A stretch of DNA of 64,000 nucleotides from Phlegmacium glaucopus (Eukaryota; Basidiomycota; Agaricomycetes; Agaricales; Cortinariaceae), in NCBI GenBank assembly GCA_015039465.1, contig MU129986.1, positions 124,001-188,000 of the forward strand, given 5' to 3'. A model generated the notes under the pieces. That model did not search any database. It saw only the letters and a list, made by a program, of their open reading frames with translations, and had not been told where the DNA came from. The position numbers and the translations under genes are program-made. Positions 46,541-58,080 of the stretch are shown here, piece after piece; position 1 is the stretch's first letter, and each line of letters starts with the position of its first letter.

Positions 46541-48423
46541 CTACACCATGCTTTGGGAGGCCCAGGTACTTGCAACCTGTTTTTCAAGGGTATCGTATAC
46601 GCTGACTAGAGTGTCATAAACTTTCCGAATCTCTAGTCGAGGTTTCGCAACACATTTCAAACCTATCGTTCCATCACCCATGTCTTCAAAAGATTTACCT
46701 GCATTGGATTGTTTCCACCATGCATATTTTGCAAGAAGGGCGCCACCTAATCCCGCCGCTTCTTTCGTGGCAGAAACGTAGACGTCCATGCCAAAGATGT
46801 CCTGCCAGTGGAGATCATCAGTGCCACAATCAAATCTGGATAGAATCATACGACTCACTGCTATCATTTGGCTAATAGTTTCATTGGTTGAAGAACCGCC
46901 TGTGATTACTAGACGTTTTAAAGGGGGAGAGTTGTTAGGAAGAATGGCTGCGATCCTGGACCTGATAGATAAAAGCTGCGATTCTATGATAGCTCTCGGG
47001 TGAACGGACGCTGGGATATCTTTCACAGGAAGGGGAGTCTTTGATGACTGATCAGTGAGCTGAGTAGCGAAAAAGTATTCCCCAACCACACCCGGAGGAA
47101 TTATTTCTGGAAAGGGAAAGTAAAACCCCATGTAACCATTGCAACCAGGTGGACACTGTTCGACTAGAATATTGAAAACATTCCAGTCCCCGCTTGCGAA
47201 CCTATCTCGAATGTGTTCACGAGCAAGTGCACCATTCTTGTAACAAAGCATGGCGATTTTCCCCTCAGGATCAGTCGGATGAGAAAGAAGATGCGAGGTC
47301 GTCATTCTTTTTGGAGGGATAGTGGAAGTAGGAATGGATAAAAGGAAGGTTGTTGACGTGCCGAGCGAAAGCAGGGCATCTCCCGGTGCAGAAAGGGAAA
47401 CCACAGTAGCAGGGTTGTCACCAGTAAATGGAGCAACAATACAAGCTAGGCGGCGTTAATAGATAACTAACCTTGTTGGAAATCGATTGGCGTACTTGGC
47501 CGAAATCCCCAATAATTTACCCACCAGTCACTTACAGTTCCTAGGGTAGTACCACCCGAAATAGGCTCGGGCCCTAGTTTGGATCGCAGGGTCGGGCCAC
47601 CACATATGCTCAGAAGCCTATCGTCCCATTTGCAGGTCAGTACATCCATGAGGTTCATACCACTTGCATCTGAGATTTCGATGGGAGCGATAGTGCCGAG
47701 GAATAGTGAGGGTATAAAAGAAGATACTAAGGATAGATATACGCGAAGTAGCGCTGTATTCATCTGGATGCAAGCGGAATATCTTGAATAGATGGGCTGC
47801 TCAACTAGATACTTTGCTCAAGACCAAGAACGGGACTCACTCGGGCAATTTGATTACCCGTGAAGCGTTCATAGGCTCGACTCCCAGTACAATCAGCAAG
47901 AGCTTGAGCGCCACCAAAAATTTCTTCCAATCGACTGCAATCCTCAGAGGTCGAAGAGTCTTGCCAAATGGGGGCCTTGGCCAGGGAAAAGGCTGCTGGA
48001 ACAAGCTGACCAACCAAGGTTTCATTAGAATCCAAGTTGGATAGGCAGGAAGCGGCTTTGTTTGACCAGTACACCGAGCCATGTTGCTTTAAAGTATATA
48101 AAACAAATAATCTCGACGATCGAAGAAGCGGAACAACGTACCTGTCCTGCCCCTGAAATGGCAGCGATAGCACCAAAGTCGACTTGATCAGCTTTTAATC
48201 TTTGGAAGAGCAAATCGATGGCTTCTAGCCACATCTCAACAGGTGAGGTGACTTCTCCAGGATCGGGGCCTCTTATTGCACCGTTTACTGTCCCATAGTG
48301 TGGCAGGTCACGATCGAAGTGTATGGAAGCTTCATGGACGATAACGGAATCTTGAGACAACAATATAGCCTTCAATCGTTGAGTGGATAGGTCAAGTCCG
48401 AGGAACAGAGGATTTGTCGACAT
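46541..48423 (-). CDS. XKS1: Xylulokinase (FGGY family)
   Basis: Phosphorylates D-xylulose with ATP, feeding xylose and arabinose carbon into the pentose phosphate pathway in the cytosol. From ATG 48423: MSTNPLFLGLDLSTQRLKAI (phosphate-binding DLSTQ), AAISGAGQ/QHGSVYW with the conserved QHG, APIWQDSSTSEDCSRLE (IWQDSST is the xylulokinase substrate motif), TGSRAYERFTGNQIARI, IEISDASGMNLMDV, CIVAPFTGDNPATVV (GDNPA, ATP side), LLSLGTSTTFLL, LVITGGSSTNETISQMIA and KEAAGLGGALLAKYAWW. All are family hallmarks. It ends at 46541 after SVYDTLEKQVAS. Four or five exons. It is codirectional with PUS1 (284 bp). Confidence 0.95.
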
Positions 48424-49342
48424 GGGGGTACCAACAAGTTATTGTGAAGACGATTCTTTGACTACTTTTTTCCAAAAACGTTTTGCCCAAATCTTGTCGA
48501 TAAAGATGCTTGTCCGACGGACCGGGGGGTGGAGAATGAAAAAACGGAATCCAGAGCGGTAACCGCCGGAACGAGTTGGGGTCGCCTCTTCTCTTTGAAG
48601 CACCTTGAGGCTTGAAAAAAAATAATGCTGCGTCTCCCGTTGGGCCATAAAGCCTATTGAACTTTGACCTCCTGATCGTTTATATCTTCTTGGATTTCAT
48701 CTGTGTAATCTCCTTGGACCTAGACTCGAAATAACCCGTCAGTCTGGACCAGCTGGTAAAAAGGTATGGAAGCTGAAGCGCTGAAGGCTTCATTACCGCT
48801 CGTTGATGATGGTTTTATGTTATAACAACCAACCTGGACGTAATAGAGAAACTACCACCTGCGGCGCGGAGGGGGTAAACCTGCCTGTTTCAAACATCTC
48901 GAGCCACTCACTGCCTATGTTCTATTTGTTACAGGCAACACACTTTCCCTTTTTCGTGATGATGATGTTTCACAAGTTCCCAATGCGTTCCCGGCGGGCT
49001 ACTGCCATGGAATTCATATCATGAAGTATGTAGTACTTGGTGTCAAGCGTCGTCAAGAACTGCTCATGTTTCAACACTCGTTTCGTTAGTAACTAACTTC
49101 CATCGACCGCCAACGTCTCGGATCCCTTATCATACACATACCCCCGACGCGGAAGGATATCGATTCACTTAAACACAAAGCAGTTAAAGCAGTTTCCAGA
49201 TGCTTCCATTTCTTTGCATAATGGTCCGCCGGATCTCCGTCTTTGTTTGAAAAGTACTTATACTCCAAGTCAACTGTGGGGTTTCATTATTACTCCCAGT
49301 CTTCATCACTTTTATTTTTCTGTCTCACTACACCAGTCAAAC
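48424..49342. other. Divergent intergenic region upstream of XKS1
   Basis: 919 bp between the divergent starts of xylulokinase and the small gene at 49343. It should carry both promoters. A 70-codon open frame just upstream of XKS1 (48439-48648 -) has no support. I recognise no specific operator. Confidence 0.5.
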
Positions 49343-49674
49343 ATGGATGCTTTATCTTCCGAATGGAGGTGTAATGCCCGCTATGCACCTGGAGACAGAG
49401 TCGCTTTCAAAATCCCAGGCTCTCTCGGAGTTGCTGCGTTTGAATGTTTGCAAACCCGTATGTGGCCCTTTCTGTCCCAAAATCCCTATGGCGCAAGTTA
49501 TTGATCCCCGTTCCCTAGATACCGGCAGGTCAGACAATCAGGTGAGCATCAATGATTTTTTGTTTTTGTTTTGACAACCTCGATATCTTTCGTCATCTAA
49601 AAAATAAATCTTAGCCTGTTGCAGGTGGAAATACGTTCTGGAAGCATTTTCCAAGAGGATTCCCAAGAAATTGA
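49343..49674 (+). CDS. Small 72-aa protein resembling a carbohydrate-binding module (CBM5/12-like pattern)
   Basis: Three exons, 49343-49457, 49498-49541 and 49615-49674, join in phase (115+44+60 nt) to a 72-residue protein starting MDALSSEWRCNARYAPGDR. Introns are 40 and 73 nt with donors GTATGT and GTGAGC. The pattern W-x5-Y-x2-G-D-x-V-x-F, then F-x-C-L-Q and a late Trp in NTFWKHFP, recalls the aromatic layout of CBM5/12 chitin-binding modules and of small agaricomycete proteins of the W-x5-Y-x2-G form. There is no signal peptide, so it would be cytosolic or leave the cell by another route. It begins 919 bp from xylulokinase, divergent. The first intron is short, and the last exon might be spliced further. 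Gene structure moderately likely, function speculative. Confidence 0.45.
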
Positions 49675-50047
49675 TGTGAATGCGCACACAGCCAACTTGG
49701 GTCGGAGAAGCCTAAAAAATCCTGAACGTTTATCTTAATCACAATCACCACGGTATGTAAGGAACCGGGAAGATGTAAATCGTCGCTTCGTAAACAACCT
49801 TTCTGATGTCGCAAGCAGGCATACGTATACGTATATTTATAATACAATTCCGAGGTCTACCGTTGGAATACAAAACAAAAAATGACGTAGATATTACAAC
49901 ATGATGCGCAAGAAATAGATACAATTCACATGAAGCGGCAAAAAAGAATCAAATGACGACATTATTAAATATAGTAACTTCCCCAGTGTTATCACCACTA
50001 CAGGAATCAGCAAGCCTGTACTCAACAAATGTCGAGGAAAAAAAGAC
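49675..50047. other. Convergent intergenic region
   Basis: 373 bp between converging stop codons, AT-rich, presumably 3' UTRs. Nothing else seen. Confidence 0.5.
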
Positions 50048-53000
50048 TCACACAACTAACTGGTTTTCACCAGCATAAGGATCACCGAGAGAGAAATGTC
50101 CGATATCAGAATTGACTTCTGCCAGAATTTTCCCATTTTTTGGATTTTGAGCGGACATCGTGGGGTCCCACATCCGTATGCATCCTAGAGGAGGGGTCAG
50201 CAAACGATCCACAGTTAGGGGGAGAAAAAGAGGAGAGAAAAAATCATACCGTCCTCTCCGCCAGTGACCAATGCTATCCGTCCCGTAGCCTCGGACTGCA
50301 CCCACTGCGCCTTCACAACCCCATAAACGTCTTTTGGTGAAGCGGCCTTCGAGTCCCCATCATGGCCATACTCAAAGATCACACCGCGATCCCACATCCT
50401 CCGATCGTACACATGCGTACGATTATCATTCCTAGCCAACGCGAGGTACATACCGTCAGGACTGAACGATGCGTTATTAACTTCGCCTTCGAAATCGTCA
50501 CGGGTTGGGAATGATTCCAATTCAATCAGATGAGTGGCCGTAGGGAGTTTACGACGGGTATCGTAGATGCGGAGGAGATGTTTATTTTCGGGGGCACGAG
50601 TAGATAAAGCTAAGGTTGCTCCTAGAAGAAAGGAACAATTAAAAAACAGGAATAAGGAGGAGTGATTTGAACATGAATATGCACCTGTAGAATCAAGCGA
50701 AAGTACGTCCCCAGCCTCCGACGCATCGAACTGGTACAACATTCTCTTGGCTGTCACGTCCAGAGCTTTATGGATCCCATCGAAAATGGTTGAGAAGCAC
50801 GGTTCGGAAGAACCAAATAGTTGGCCTGCCGTCGATTCGATACCCCAAGCTAACGAACCGATAACATGAGGCAATCTGGAGGAGAAAAACGAAAATTCCG
50901 CCGAAACCTCGAATTCGGCGTCATGGAAGGTGAAGACGTGGATTTTCCTGTAAGAAATAAGGTTTAATTGGGTTACCCTTCCCATTCAACTCAGCACTTA
51001 CTTCTCTGCTACGGCCAAAATCGAGGTGTTCGGTTTGAATGCGAGGTCGTGTGGTGATGCATTGAACGTCTGTAACCGTTGGCTAAACCACGCATCACCC
51101 TGAACATCATCTTCACCATCTGACGGCAAATTCCATAAACGGACTATGCTGTCGGCTCCAGACGAAACAAATGACATTCTGTTCATTAAATCGATAAGTG
51201 AAGGCCAGACAGCAAAGGGTGTGAACATACCTATTTGGAAAAAACTTCAAATCATGGACAGCGTAATGTTTCGTCTGGTCGCCTTTATAATAATTAACAG
51301 TAGCTCGTTTGGTTTAAGGGGGGGAAAAGAAGAGATTTAACAAAATACCTTTCCTGATTCGATGTCCGTCCGGAATGTCAAGGTGGTTTCTCCAGGTTAT
51401 CAATGATCCTGGTCGATTATATGGGCTCAGTTCTTCTGTGTAGAGGGAAGAAACAAGACTTGTATTAATTCATGTAGGATATGGAGAAAGGACTAACCCA
51501 CCATTCTCAGTATCCGGTAGTCCTCCCGTACAAGCACTCGCAATGACAGTCCACCCTGCTTTTTGTTCTATTTTGTTGATAGCTCAAGAGAAAAGAAAGA
51601 AAGGTAAGTTCTCTTTTAACAGACTTATTTCTTTTAGCTTACATCCAGGAGACTCTTTGAAAGAATGTACGGCCTTCAATCGATGCAAGTTAAAATCCAA
51701 GTCCCAAGGGCGTGTAAACGGTTTTTTAAGCGATTGTAAAGGCGTAGGTCGGGGACGACTCGGGTAACGAAGGTTTCTAGCCATCCGTAGCTTAACAAAA
51801 GAAAAAAGTTGAACACAAAAAAAAAAAACTGAAAAGCGAAAGAACGAACATGATCCCAAATAAATATTGGTGGACAAGTGATTTTTGAGGGATACCAGCT
51901 TGAAATATCCGGATGCACGTAACGTGGTGGTAGGTGTTTCCCTGGTCCGAATTCGGAAACGGTCAATTGTTCCATGTTGTTAACTACTTCGTCTTCTTCC
52001 CCGTCTTCTTGCAGTCTGTTTAGATTTGTTGATATTGGCGTCCACTATTTCGTTGGTTGGTTGTAAGTGAACAAACGAGGTGAAGATTATAAGCGAGGAA
52101 AGCGCGTACGATATCGGGATCATGAATATCATATCCTGCATGGATATAATCATAGCTCAATTCTTCATCGGACTCGATGTCTACATCAGGGCTGGGGTCT
52201 ACATCAGGGCCGGGGTCTTGATCTGAATATTGGACATCGATTATAGTGGACGGCCCAGCCATTGGTCCAAGACTGGGTGATAGAAAAGACGCGGCCGTAC
52301 GTTTCTGCCTCTTGAAAATATAAATCAGTAGACATAGGCACGAAACATGACACCTGGACATACCTTTTTGGCGGACACCAATTCAACGACTTCTTCGCCA
52401 TCGCTGCTCAATTCGATAAAAGTCCTTTTCCCTTTATCCTTCTTACTACTACTCGCTGCTGCCGTCGTTGTCGAAGGTCCAGATGAAGGCGGTAGGGAAT
52501 GTGAGAGTGCTTGAGACATCATCGTCTGGGCTATCTCTGCCAATGCGGCCTGCGAGAGTTTTCCTTGGGTTAATATTAACGACAAGTCGGATAATGAGAG
52601 CGCGGAGGTTGAGGCGTCGTTGCTAGCGCTAGCGTTGCCGCCGTTGGCGAGTTTCGCAGTACTAGTAGATTGTTCACGCGATCCAGGAGGTGAAGTCGAC
52701 AATTTGAGTTTTTTCATAGGAGGTACAAGCGCCTGAGAGTGAGACCGCGGGCCAGATGAGGTTGCAGTAGGTCGACCGCGTTTCTACGAGTAGTAAGAAA
52801 AATACAATAAGTGGAACGGAACATTATCCAGAGAAAGTTGAAGTATGTACTCTGATTTTTTCAATCGCAAGTCCGATTGCAGAGTTCATTTCTTCTTCTT
52901 TCTCTTTCCCATTTGATAGTACTCCCGGCGTACCACTCCCACCAGGTTTCGTCGTGACCGACGAAATCGAGATATCTGAATCCGAATCATCTACATTGGT

Positions 53001-53153
53001 CAAATCAATAGTAGCCGTAGATTTGGATTGCGGGGTACTAGTCCTATTACTAGCACGACGGAAGGGGATCTTGTTTGTACGTCTTGCGGTACATTCAGGT
53101 AATGCATCTACGTCTATGATCTCTGTGGGATCTATATGGGACGGCCTTGACAT
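50048..53153 (-). CDS. WD40-repeat protein with N-terminal SUMO-interacting motifs and AT-hook
   Basis: A single gene: I could splice the acidic N-terminal exons into the WD40 exons in phase (DPDI or YNLHL into WTPISTNLNRLQEDGEEDE). N-terminal part: TEIIDVDALPE, TATIDLTNVDDSDSD, RTFIELSSDGEEVVEL and STIIDVQYSDQD, four hydrophobic-acidic motifs of SIM type; KRGRPTATSSGPR (exon junction at 52851/52783), an AT-hook core; and MKKLKLSTSPP, a basic stretch. WD40 blades: MSFVSSGADSIVRLWNLPSD, SPHDLAFKPNTSILAVAEKK, LLRIYDTRRKLPTATHL, NASFSPDGMYLALARNDN with THVYDRRMWDRG, and RIALVTGGEDGCIRMWDPT. It ends AGENQLVV at TGA 50048. About ten introns. It probably acts in the nucleus on chromatin-bound or SUMOylated partners (inference). 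Family name not recognised. Its start lies 114 bp from the divergent dehydrogenase start. Confidence 0.8.
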
Positions 53154-53267
53154 ATTGTCAAATTACCAAAGTCTAGTTGGCGTGTTGTGTCGAGGCATTC
53201 AAACAAACAGTGTCGTGGGAACAGGTGTGCAATCATAGCCGGATTTACCGGACCTACAACTTAAGTA
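53154..53267. promoter_or_regulatory. 114-bp bidirectional promoter
   Basis: The whole space between the divergent ATG codons of the SIM-WD40 gene and the dehydrogenase gene, so it must hold both promoters and both 5' leaders unless either gene has a different start. No TATA box is obvious. Confidence 0.6.
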
Positions 53268-54633
53268 ATGTTCTTCCTCAGACGTATCTATTCCGTAAGT
53301 TTATACTAATATCGTATCGAGAGCTCATTCACCTCCCCACCTAGGCTATAAACCCTCCTATATCCCCGTTTCCTTCCGACCCCCCGCAAAAGCCTCTCAA
53401 ATTCGGTATCTTGGGAGCAGCCAACATTGCTCCAAATGCTCTAATTCTCCCAGCGCGTTCACACCCCGAAGTTGTAGTATACGCTGTAGCTGCGCGTAGT
53501 AAAGACAAGGCGGAAGCGTTTGCGAAAAAGTATGGGATTGAGAAAGCGTATGGGAGTTATGAGGAGTTGATTGGTGATCCCGAAGTAGATGTTGTTTATA
53601 ATCCTGTAAGTGAGAGTGATAAATTAGTTTGATATGGAACTGACAGAACGGTGGCAGTTGCCTAATATGCTTCATTATGAATGGACAATGAAGGCTTTAC
53701 TGGCTGGTAAACATGTGTTGAATGAGAAGCCTTCGGCTGATACTGCAGAAGAGACGAGACAGATGTTTGATTTAGCAGAACAGAAAGGCTTGGTTTTGTT
53801 GGATGCGTATCATTATCGGTATGGACTATTTACACAACTCTGAAGAGTTTTCAGTTCATTTGGCTTTTAGATTCCACCCTGCTATTCATCGAGTCAAAGA
53901 GATTTTGGAAAGTAGGGAATTGGGTGCTATCAAGAATATTTCAGCGACATTGGTCTTATCTAGTGGTTTTTTCGGAGATGGTGATATTCGGTTTGATTAT
54001 GCATTAGGCGGAGGAGCTATGATGGACCTTGGATGTCAGTGCCAATTTCTCTCTAAAATATATGTAAAATTGACGTTGAACCTAGGTTATACAATAAATT
54101 GCATTCAATATCTGTCTTCCTCGACTGAGGCCTCTGTGACTTCTGTTGTGCATGAGCCTTTTGTTCCTCGTTCTGCACCAGCCGACTACGCAGAGAATGT
54201 AGACCGAAGAACGGAAGCGAAACTAGAACTGGCAAACGGGATGACGGCTTCATTGACGTGCGATCTTGGTGCACCACCGACATGGGGGATTATTCCAAAG
54301 TTACCACAGGTAAAGGTGGTGGTAGATTGTGAACTAGGGTCTATTGAGATGTTCAACTTTGTGATGCCGACGTTGTATCATTCGATCACTGTGAAGATAC
54401 GGGGAGGGCATACAAGGGTGGAAAAGGTGTACAAGGGTAGGAGAGGAGAAGAATGGTGGACTACATATCGATTCCAACTGGAGGCGTTAGTTGATCGATT
54501 GAGGGGTAGAGAGACAGATACATGGCTATTGAAGGATGAATCCATTTTAGTGATGGAATGGATTGAAAAGGTGTATGGCAAGTCTGGGATGGGAAGTAGA
54601 CCAAGGTCGAGTTACGTAATGATGATGTCTTGA
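53268..54633 (+). CDS. Gfo/Idh/MocA oxidoreductase, dihydrodiol/D-xylose 1-dehydrogenase type
   Basis: NAD(P)-dependent oxidoreductase of the family that includes dimeric dihydrodiol dehydrogenase and fungal NADP D-xylose 1-dehydrogenase. Exon 1 codes MFFLRRIYS, in phase with AINPPISPFPSDPPQKPLKF. Then the Rossmann motif GILGAANIAPNALI, VAARSKDKAEAFAKKYGI, DVVYNPLPNMLHYEW, GKHVLNEKPSADT with the catalytic EKP, LLDAYHYRFHPAIHRVKEI, FDYALGGGAMMDLGCYTIN (family GGGAxxDxGCY), AKLELANGMTASLTCDLGAP and WTTYRFQLEALVDRL. It ends RPRSSYVMMMS at TGA 54631-54633; relatives end soon after a similar RPxSxxV, so the stop is natural. Four or five introns. Xylose as substrate is only a guess, helped by the nearby xylulokinase. 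The next gene starts 15 bp on. Confidence 0.9.
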
Positions 54634-54648
54634 GTCTCTACCACCACC

Positions 54649-56757
54649 ATGTCACCGCGTCAATTGTCCGTACGCAAGGGATCTACCACTGCTCTTGATC
54701 CACATGGATTCCATTCAGAAATTAACATGAATCCATCCAGATCATCATCCAGTACTCTTACAATTGTCCGGGTCTCAGCACCCAACGACCCTCAACGTAG
54801 AACTCATCGTAGAATAGGTCAAAACTCATCGCCACCATCCGAGCCTTCATCTCGTGTCAGCTTTGCATTCTCCTCCTTCTCCTCAAACCCATCAACAAAC
54901 AAGGATCAACCTCCCAGTCCATCTTCTTCTCCTAGAATACGTCCATCTTCTCCACTTAATACTCGCTCAGGTTCTTTCTCGGGTAAACTACGACTTACAC
55001 CAGACCAGCTTGTCGATCTCGCCCGTCAAGCTACCAATCCAAAAACTCTAGCCCAACCAATCGATCAAGGTCCACCCGGTGACCACGGCATATCTCACTC
55101 GGTCACGCCTGCTACTTTTACACCCCTTCCAGATGATATCTATCTCCCGTTCATTGATCGTCCGTCCGAAGTCGCAGCTCTCATCTCCTCCCCGCCAGAC
55201 CTCAAACTATTCTCCCTCCTTGCGCAGACCTTTCCTAACAAACGACCCATCATTACAGATGCATCCATAGAGCTTCCACCCGATCCCAGACAATGGAACT
55301 ACTATCACCTCATCCACCATCTCACCCATATCGATAGAGACATCGCACCAGACCCAATATGGGCCATCGCTGCTCGTAAATGCATTCATTTCCATTCTGA
55401 ACTTATATGGGAACGCGTCAAAGGCGCGCTGGGCGTTCCCCCTGAACTGGACATCGATTATGATTTTGTACACGAGGACGGTCAATCTACTTCAAATGCC
55501 GATGAGGACTTAGACCGAGGTGGCCATTGGGCAGATTGGGATTCTGTTATGGATTCTCCTGTTCAGGCTAAGCGTTTGAGTTTTGAGTCTCCTGTTGTTA
55601 ATGATGAACACGACCCGCCGTTCATTCCAACGGACGATATCCACGACCAGCCTACAGCCGGAGGCGCAACAAGACCAACCCTTGATCGAAGGTCTCATTT
55701 TAGTTCTCAGCCCACAATTACACATCAAGAAGCTACGCCTCTAGATGGTGTCGGTCCTGATTATCTATCTATAGAACCTTTGCTCGCTGTTGCACCTTCG
55801 TCCGCTCCAACTTCTTTCAACTCGCTTTCGAACCATCCTCCACCGTTGTCCATACCTTCTTCTATTGCTACAGCAGGAGATGGCTTAGGTGATATTGCGG
55901 AAGGAGCTGAAGAAGATGAAACAGAGTTAGTCTCTAACACTGAATCTACAGTAACATCTGGGCCTATAGCGGGACACGGGGCTGGGAAAGGAGCAGACGA
56001 CGCATATCTGATCTCACCAAATCAAATCCAAGGATTAAAAATCTCTACATCACCTATACCGAATTCTAACTCATATGGCACGCCTCCTATGATGTTGTCC
56101 CCGATTTCGCCATTACCGCCATATCCGCCTACTGGGACGACTGTAGGTCTACCTCAACCTGGTCCAAGTGATTTTACATCTTCATTACCGCATTCGCGCA
56201 CGAGTTCGTTTTCTTCTATTGGGCCATTCCAAAGATCGGAGTCGACGGGTGGTTTAGCTGCTTCCTGGAGTGCAGTAGCTTCCGGGGGGTATTACGCCTC
56301 GTCTGTATTTACTGGAAGCGAAGCTGGCGACACCAGGGAAAGAGACGGTGGCTACGTGAGCGATGGCGATCGACTCCCAGGACAGCCTCTATTTCCAAGT
56401 AATTTCGCAAGATTGGCCATGGGTCCTACGTTTCGAGCCAAGTGAGTTCTTTTCTTTTTCATGTTCTTCCTCTGCGGAGTCTTGTTTGGGGTTTCAGCGG
56501 TGTGTTGGTTATGTGTGATTAGAGAGCTAACGACCTTTTTTTTTTTCTTTTTCGTTGTTTATTATAGTGATCCGGCGTTGAAGTCGATAAATATCCCTTT
56601 ACGGGCCAGATATTTTAGTGGGTCTTCTGGTGCTTCGCCTGTTTCGCCTAGTGGTGTAGACGGCCAAGGCAAAGCACGCGCTTATTCTGATGCTGGTGTA
56701 CGTGTGAAGGGGTCAGGGGTAGAAACGAAGAGGCAGAGTTGGGGTGCTGATGGGTAA
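54649..56757 (+). CDS. Hypothetical Ser/Pro-rich protein with conserved-looking central domain
   Basis: Exons 54649-56441 and 56568-56757 join in phase (RAN/DPALKSINIPLRARYFSG). The start ATG sits in ACCACCACCATGTC, a strong initiation context, 15 bp after the upstream stop and in the same frame. Most of the protein is Ser/Pro-rich and disordered. The exception is residues about 160-285: FTPLPDDIYLPFIDRPSEVA, PPDLKLFSLLAQTFPNKRP, DPRQWNYYHLIHHLTHIDRD, DPIWAIAARKCIHFHSELIW and ERVKGALGVPPELDID, which looks like a folded helical domain. Negative charges follow (EGAEEDETELVSNTES). No family name recognised. Possibly co-transcribed with the dehydrogenase. A later ATG (54727) is an alternative start. 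Confidence 0.8.
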
Positions 56758-57786
56758 TAGTTGGGCGGAGTGTGGGGAAGAAGAACACAGTTGAAAGAAA
56801 AGCTATCGACTCATCGACATACACGAAGATGAAAAACAGTAAATTCACGCACGACCAATGAGCAAACACGAAAGAGAAACGAACTTATTTCCCCATTCCC
56901 CCTCAAGTTACCATTCATCTGGCAACCCGCACATCATCGTTCATGGTATACCCTCATCGAATATATCAACCTCCAAAGCTACTCAATCAATCAGCCTCCC
57001 CATTTCCATTCGAATCAGAAATGATCTATTTTTTCCGAGGCGAGCTCGTGCCGGTCAATTCTGTAATCCAAAAGAAAAAAAAGCACGGATTTATCCATCG
57101 CGACACCGGCAAGCTACTTCTAAACCATTCATTAAACCGAAATCCATTCTCAATTTCGCAAGAAGCATTCCCTTCCTTTTGGACCTTTGTTTGTTTGTAG
57201 GCCTTCCGTTCAGACACTGCTGTGTACAGTATTTCTTTTTTTTTCTTTCCTGGTGGTACGTATGGTTCAGAGAAAAGGGGGGTTTTATATTGTCTGTAAA
57301 AAAAAAGAATTTTATTTGTTACATAAATCAAGATGGGGGGTTTTTTATGTAGGTGAACTTGGTGATACTTTTTTTTGGGATCTCACATTTTCGCTGAGTA
57401 AAACTTTGAGTAAAACACTCTTTGTGGGTACAGCACAAAACGGTCAGCGGGATGTTTGTATTGCAGAAGGAATTGTGGCCTAGTTGATTTCGGCCAAAAT
57501 ACCTATTTCTGCTGTAAACAGACCATTAGTAAACAATATAAGGTCATGTCTCCGTGATATCCAGGCACACATGGAACACCAGCGTCTTCAAGGAGCTTCA
57601 AGGGCATATGATGAAAAAAGAAGGACACCTGTCCGTTTTCACAAAAGATGTGTCATCCCCATTACATCATCCGCGTGTTTGAGACTCGCTAGCGCTAAAA
57701 GTTTATCTATATTTATACTGTCTCAGCGCCTTTTGCATCTGCAAGCTAATCTCATATCGGGAACTTTGTATCCCCGCAGCGCAAAA

Positions 57787-57807
57787 GTTGAACGTTGAAC
57801 GTTGAGC
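57787..57807 (+). repeat. Three-unit 7-bp tandem repeat
   Basis: GTTGAAC GTTGAAC GTTGAGC in tandem; a small repeat of no obvious role. Confidence 0.7.
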
Positions 57808-58068
57808 GCTGAGCTTCTATCCACAGTGGAGAGAAACCGAAATACTCACCCAACTAATCATGCAACTGCTTTATCCACATCGAGCTGGCGTACTCTATCT
57901 GCCGCGGATCAAGGAAGATACTAACTTAGTTCTGCATCCGTATCTCAGGTACAATCGGATTCAAGGTCATGTTGCAGCTTGCCCTCCAAGAACAAGTGGT
58001 GCGTCAATGTTAAATTTTAACATAGGAATCGGCAGAGTCGTACATTCTCCTCCCTGAGCCGTTTTGAT

Positions 58069-58080
58069 CCCCCCCCCCCC
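58069..58080 (+). repeat. Poly-C tract
   Basis: Twelve C in a row followed by GCGCCACC, in an otherwise AT-rich stretch; length may vary between strains or be a sequencing artefact. Confidence 0.8.

Noticed and set aside
48439..48648. Small frame directly upstream of xylulokinase
   Set aside because: It would overlap the leader of XKS1 and shows no family or splice evidence.
54600..54660. One gene broken by a nonsense mutation
   Set aside because: The upstream protein ends where relatives end and the downstream protein is unrelated, with its own strong start context.
56858..57483. Overlapping 95-165 codon frames on both strands
   Set aside because: Runs of Phe/Lys come from T/A homopolymers; the sequence looks like a 3' UTR and low-complexity spacer.
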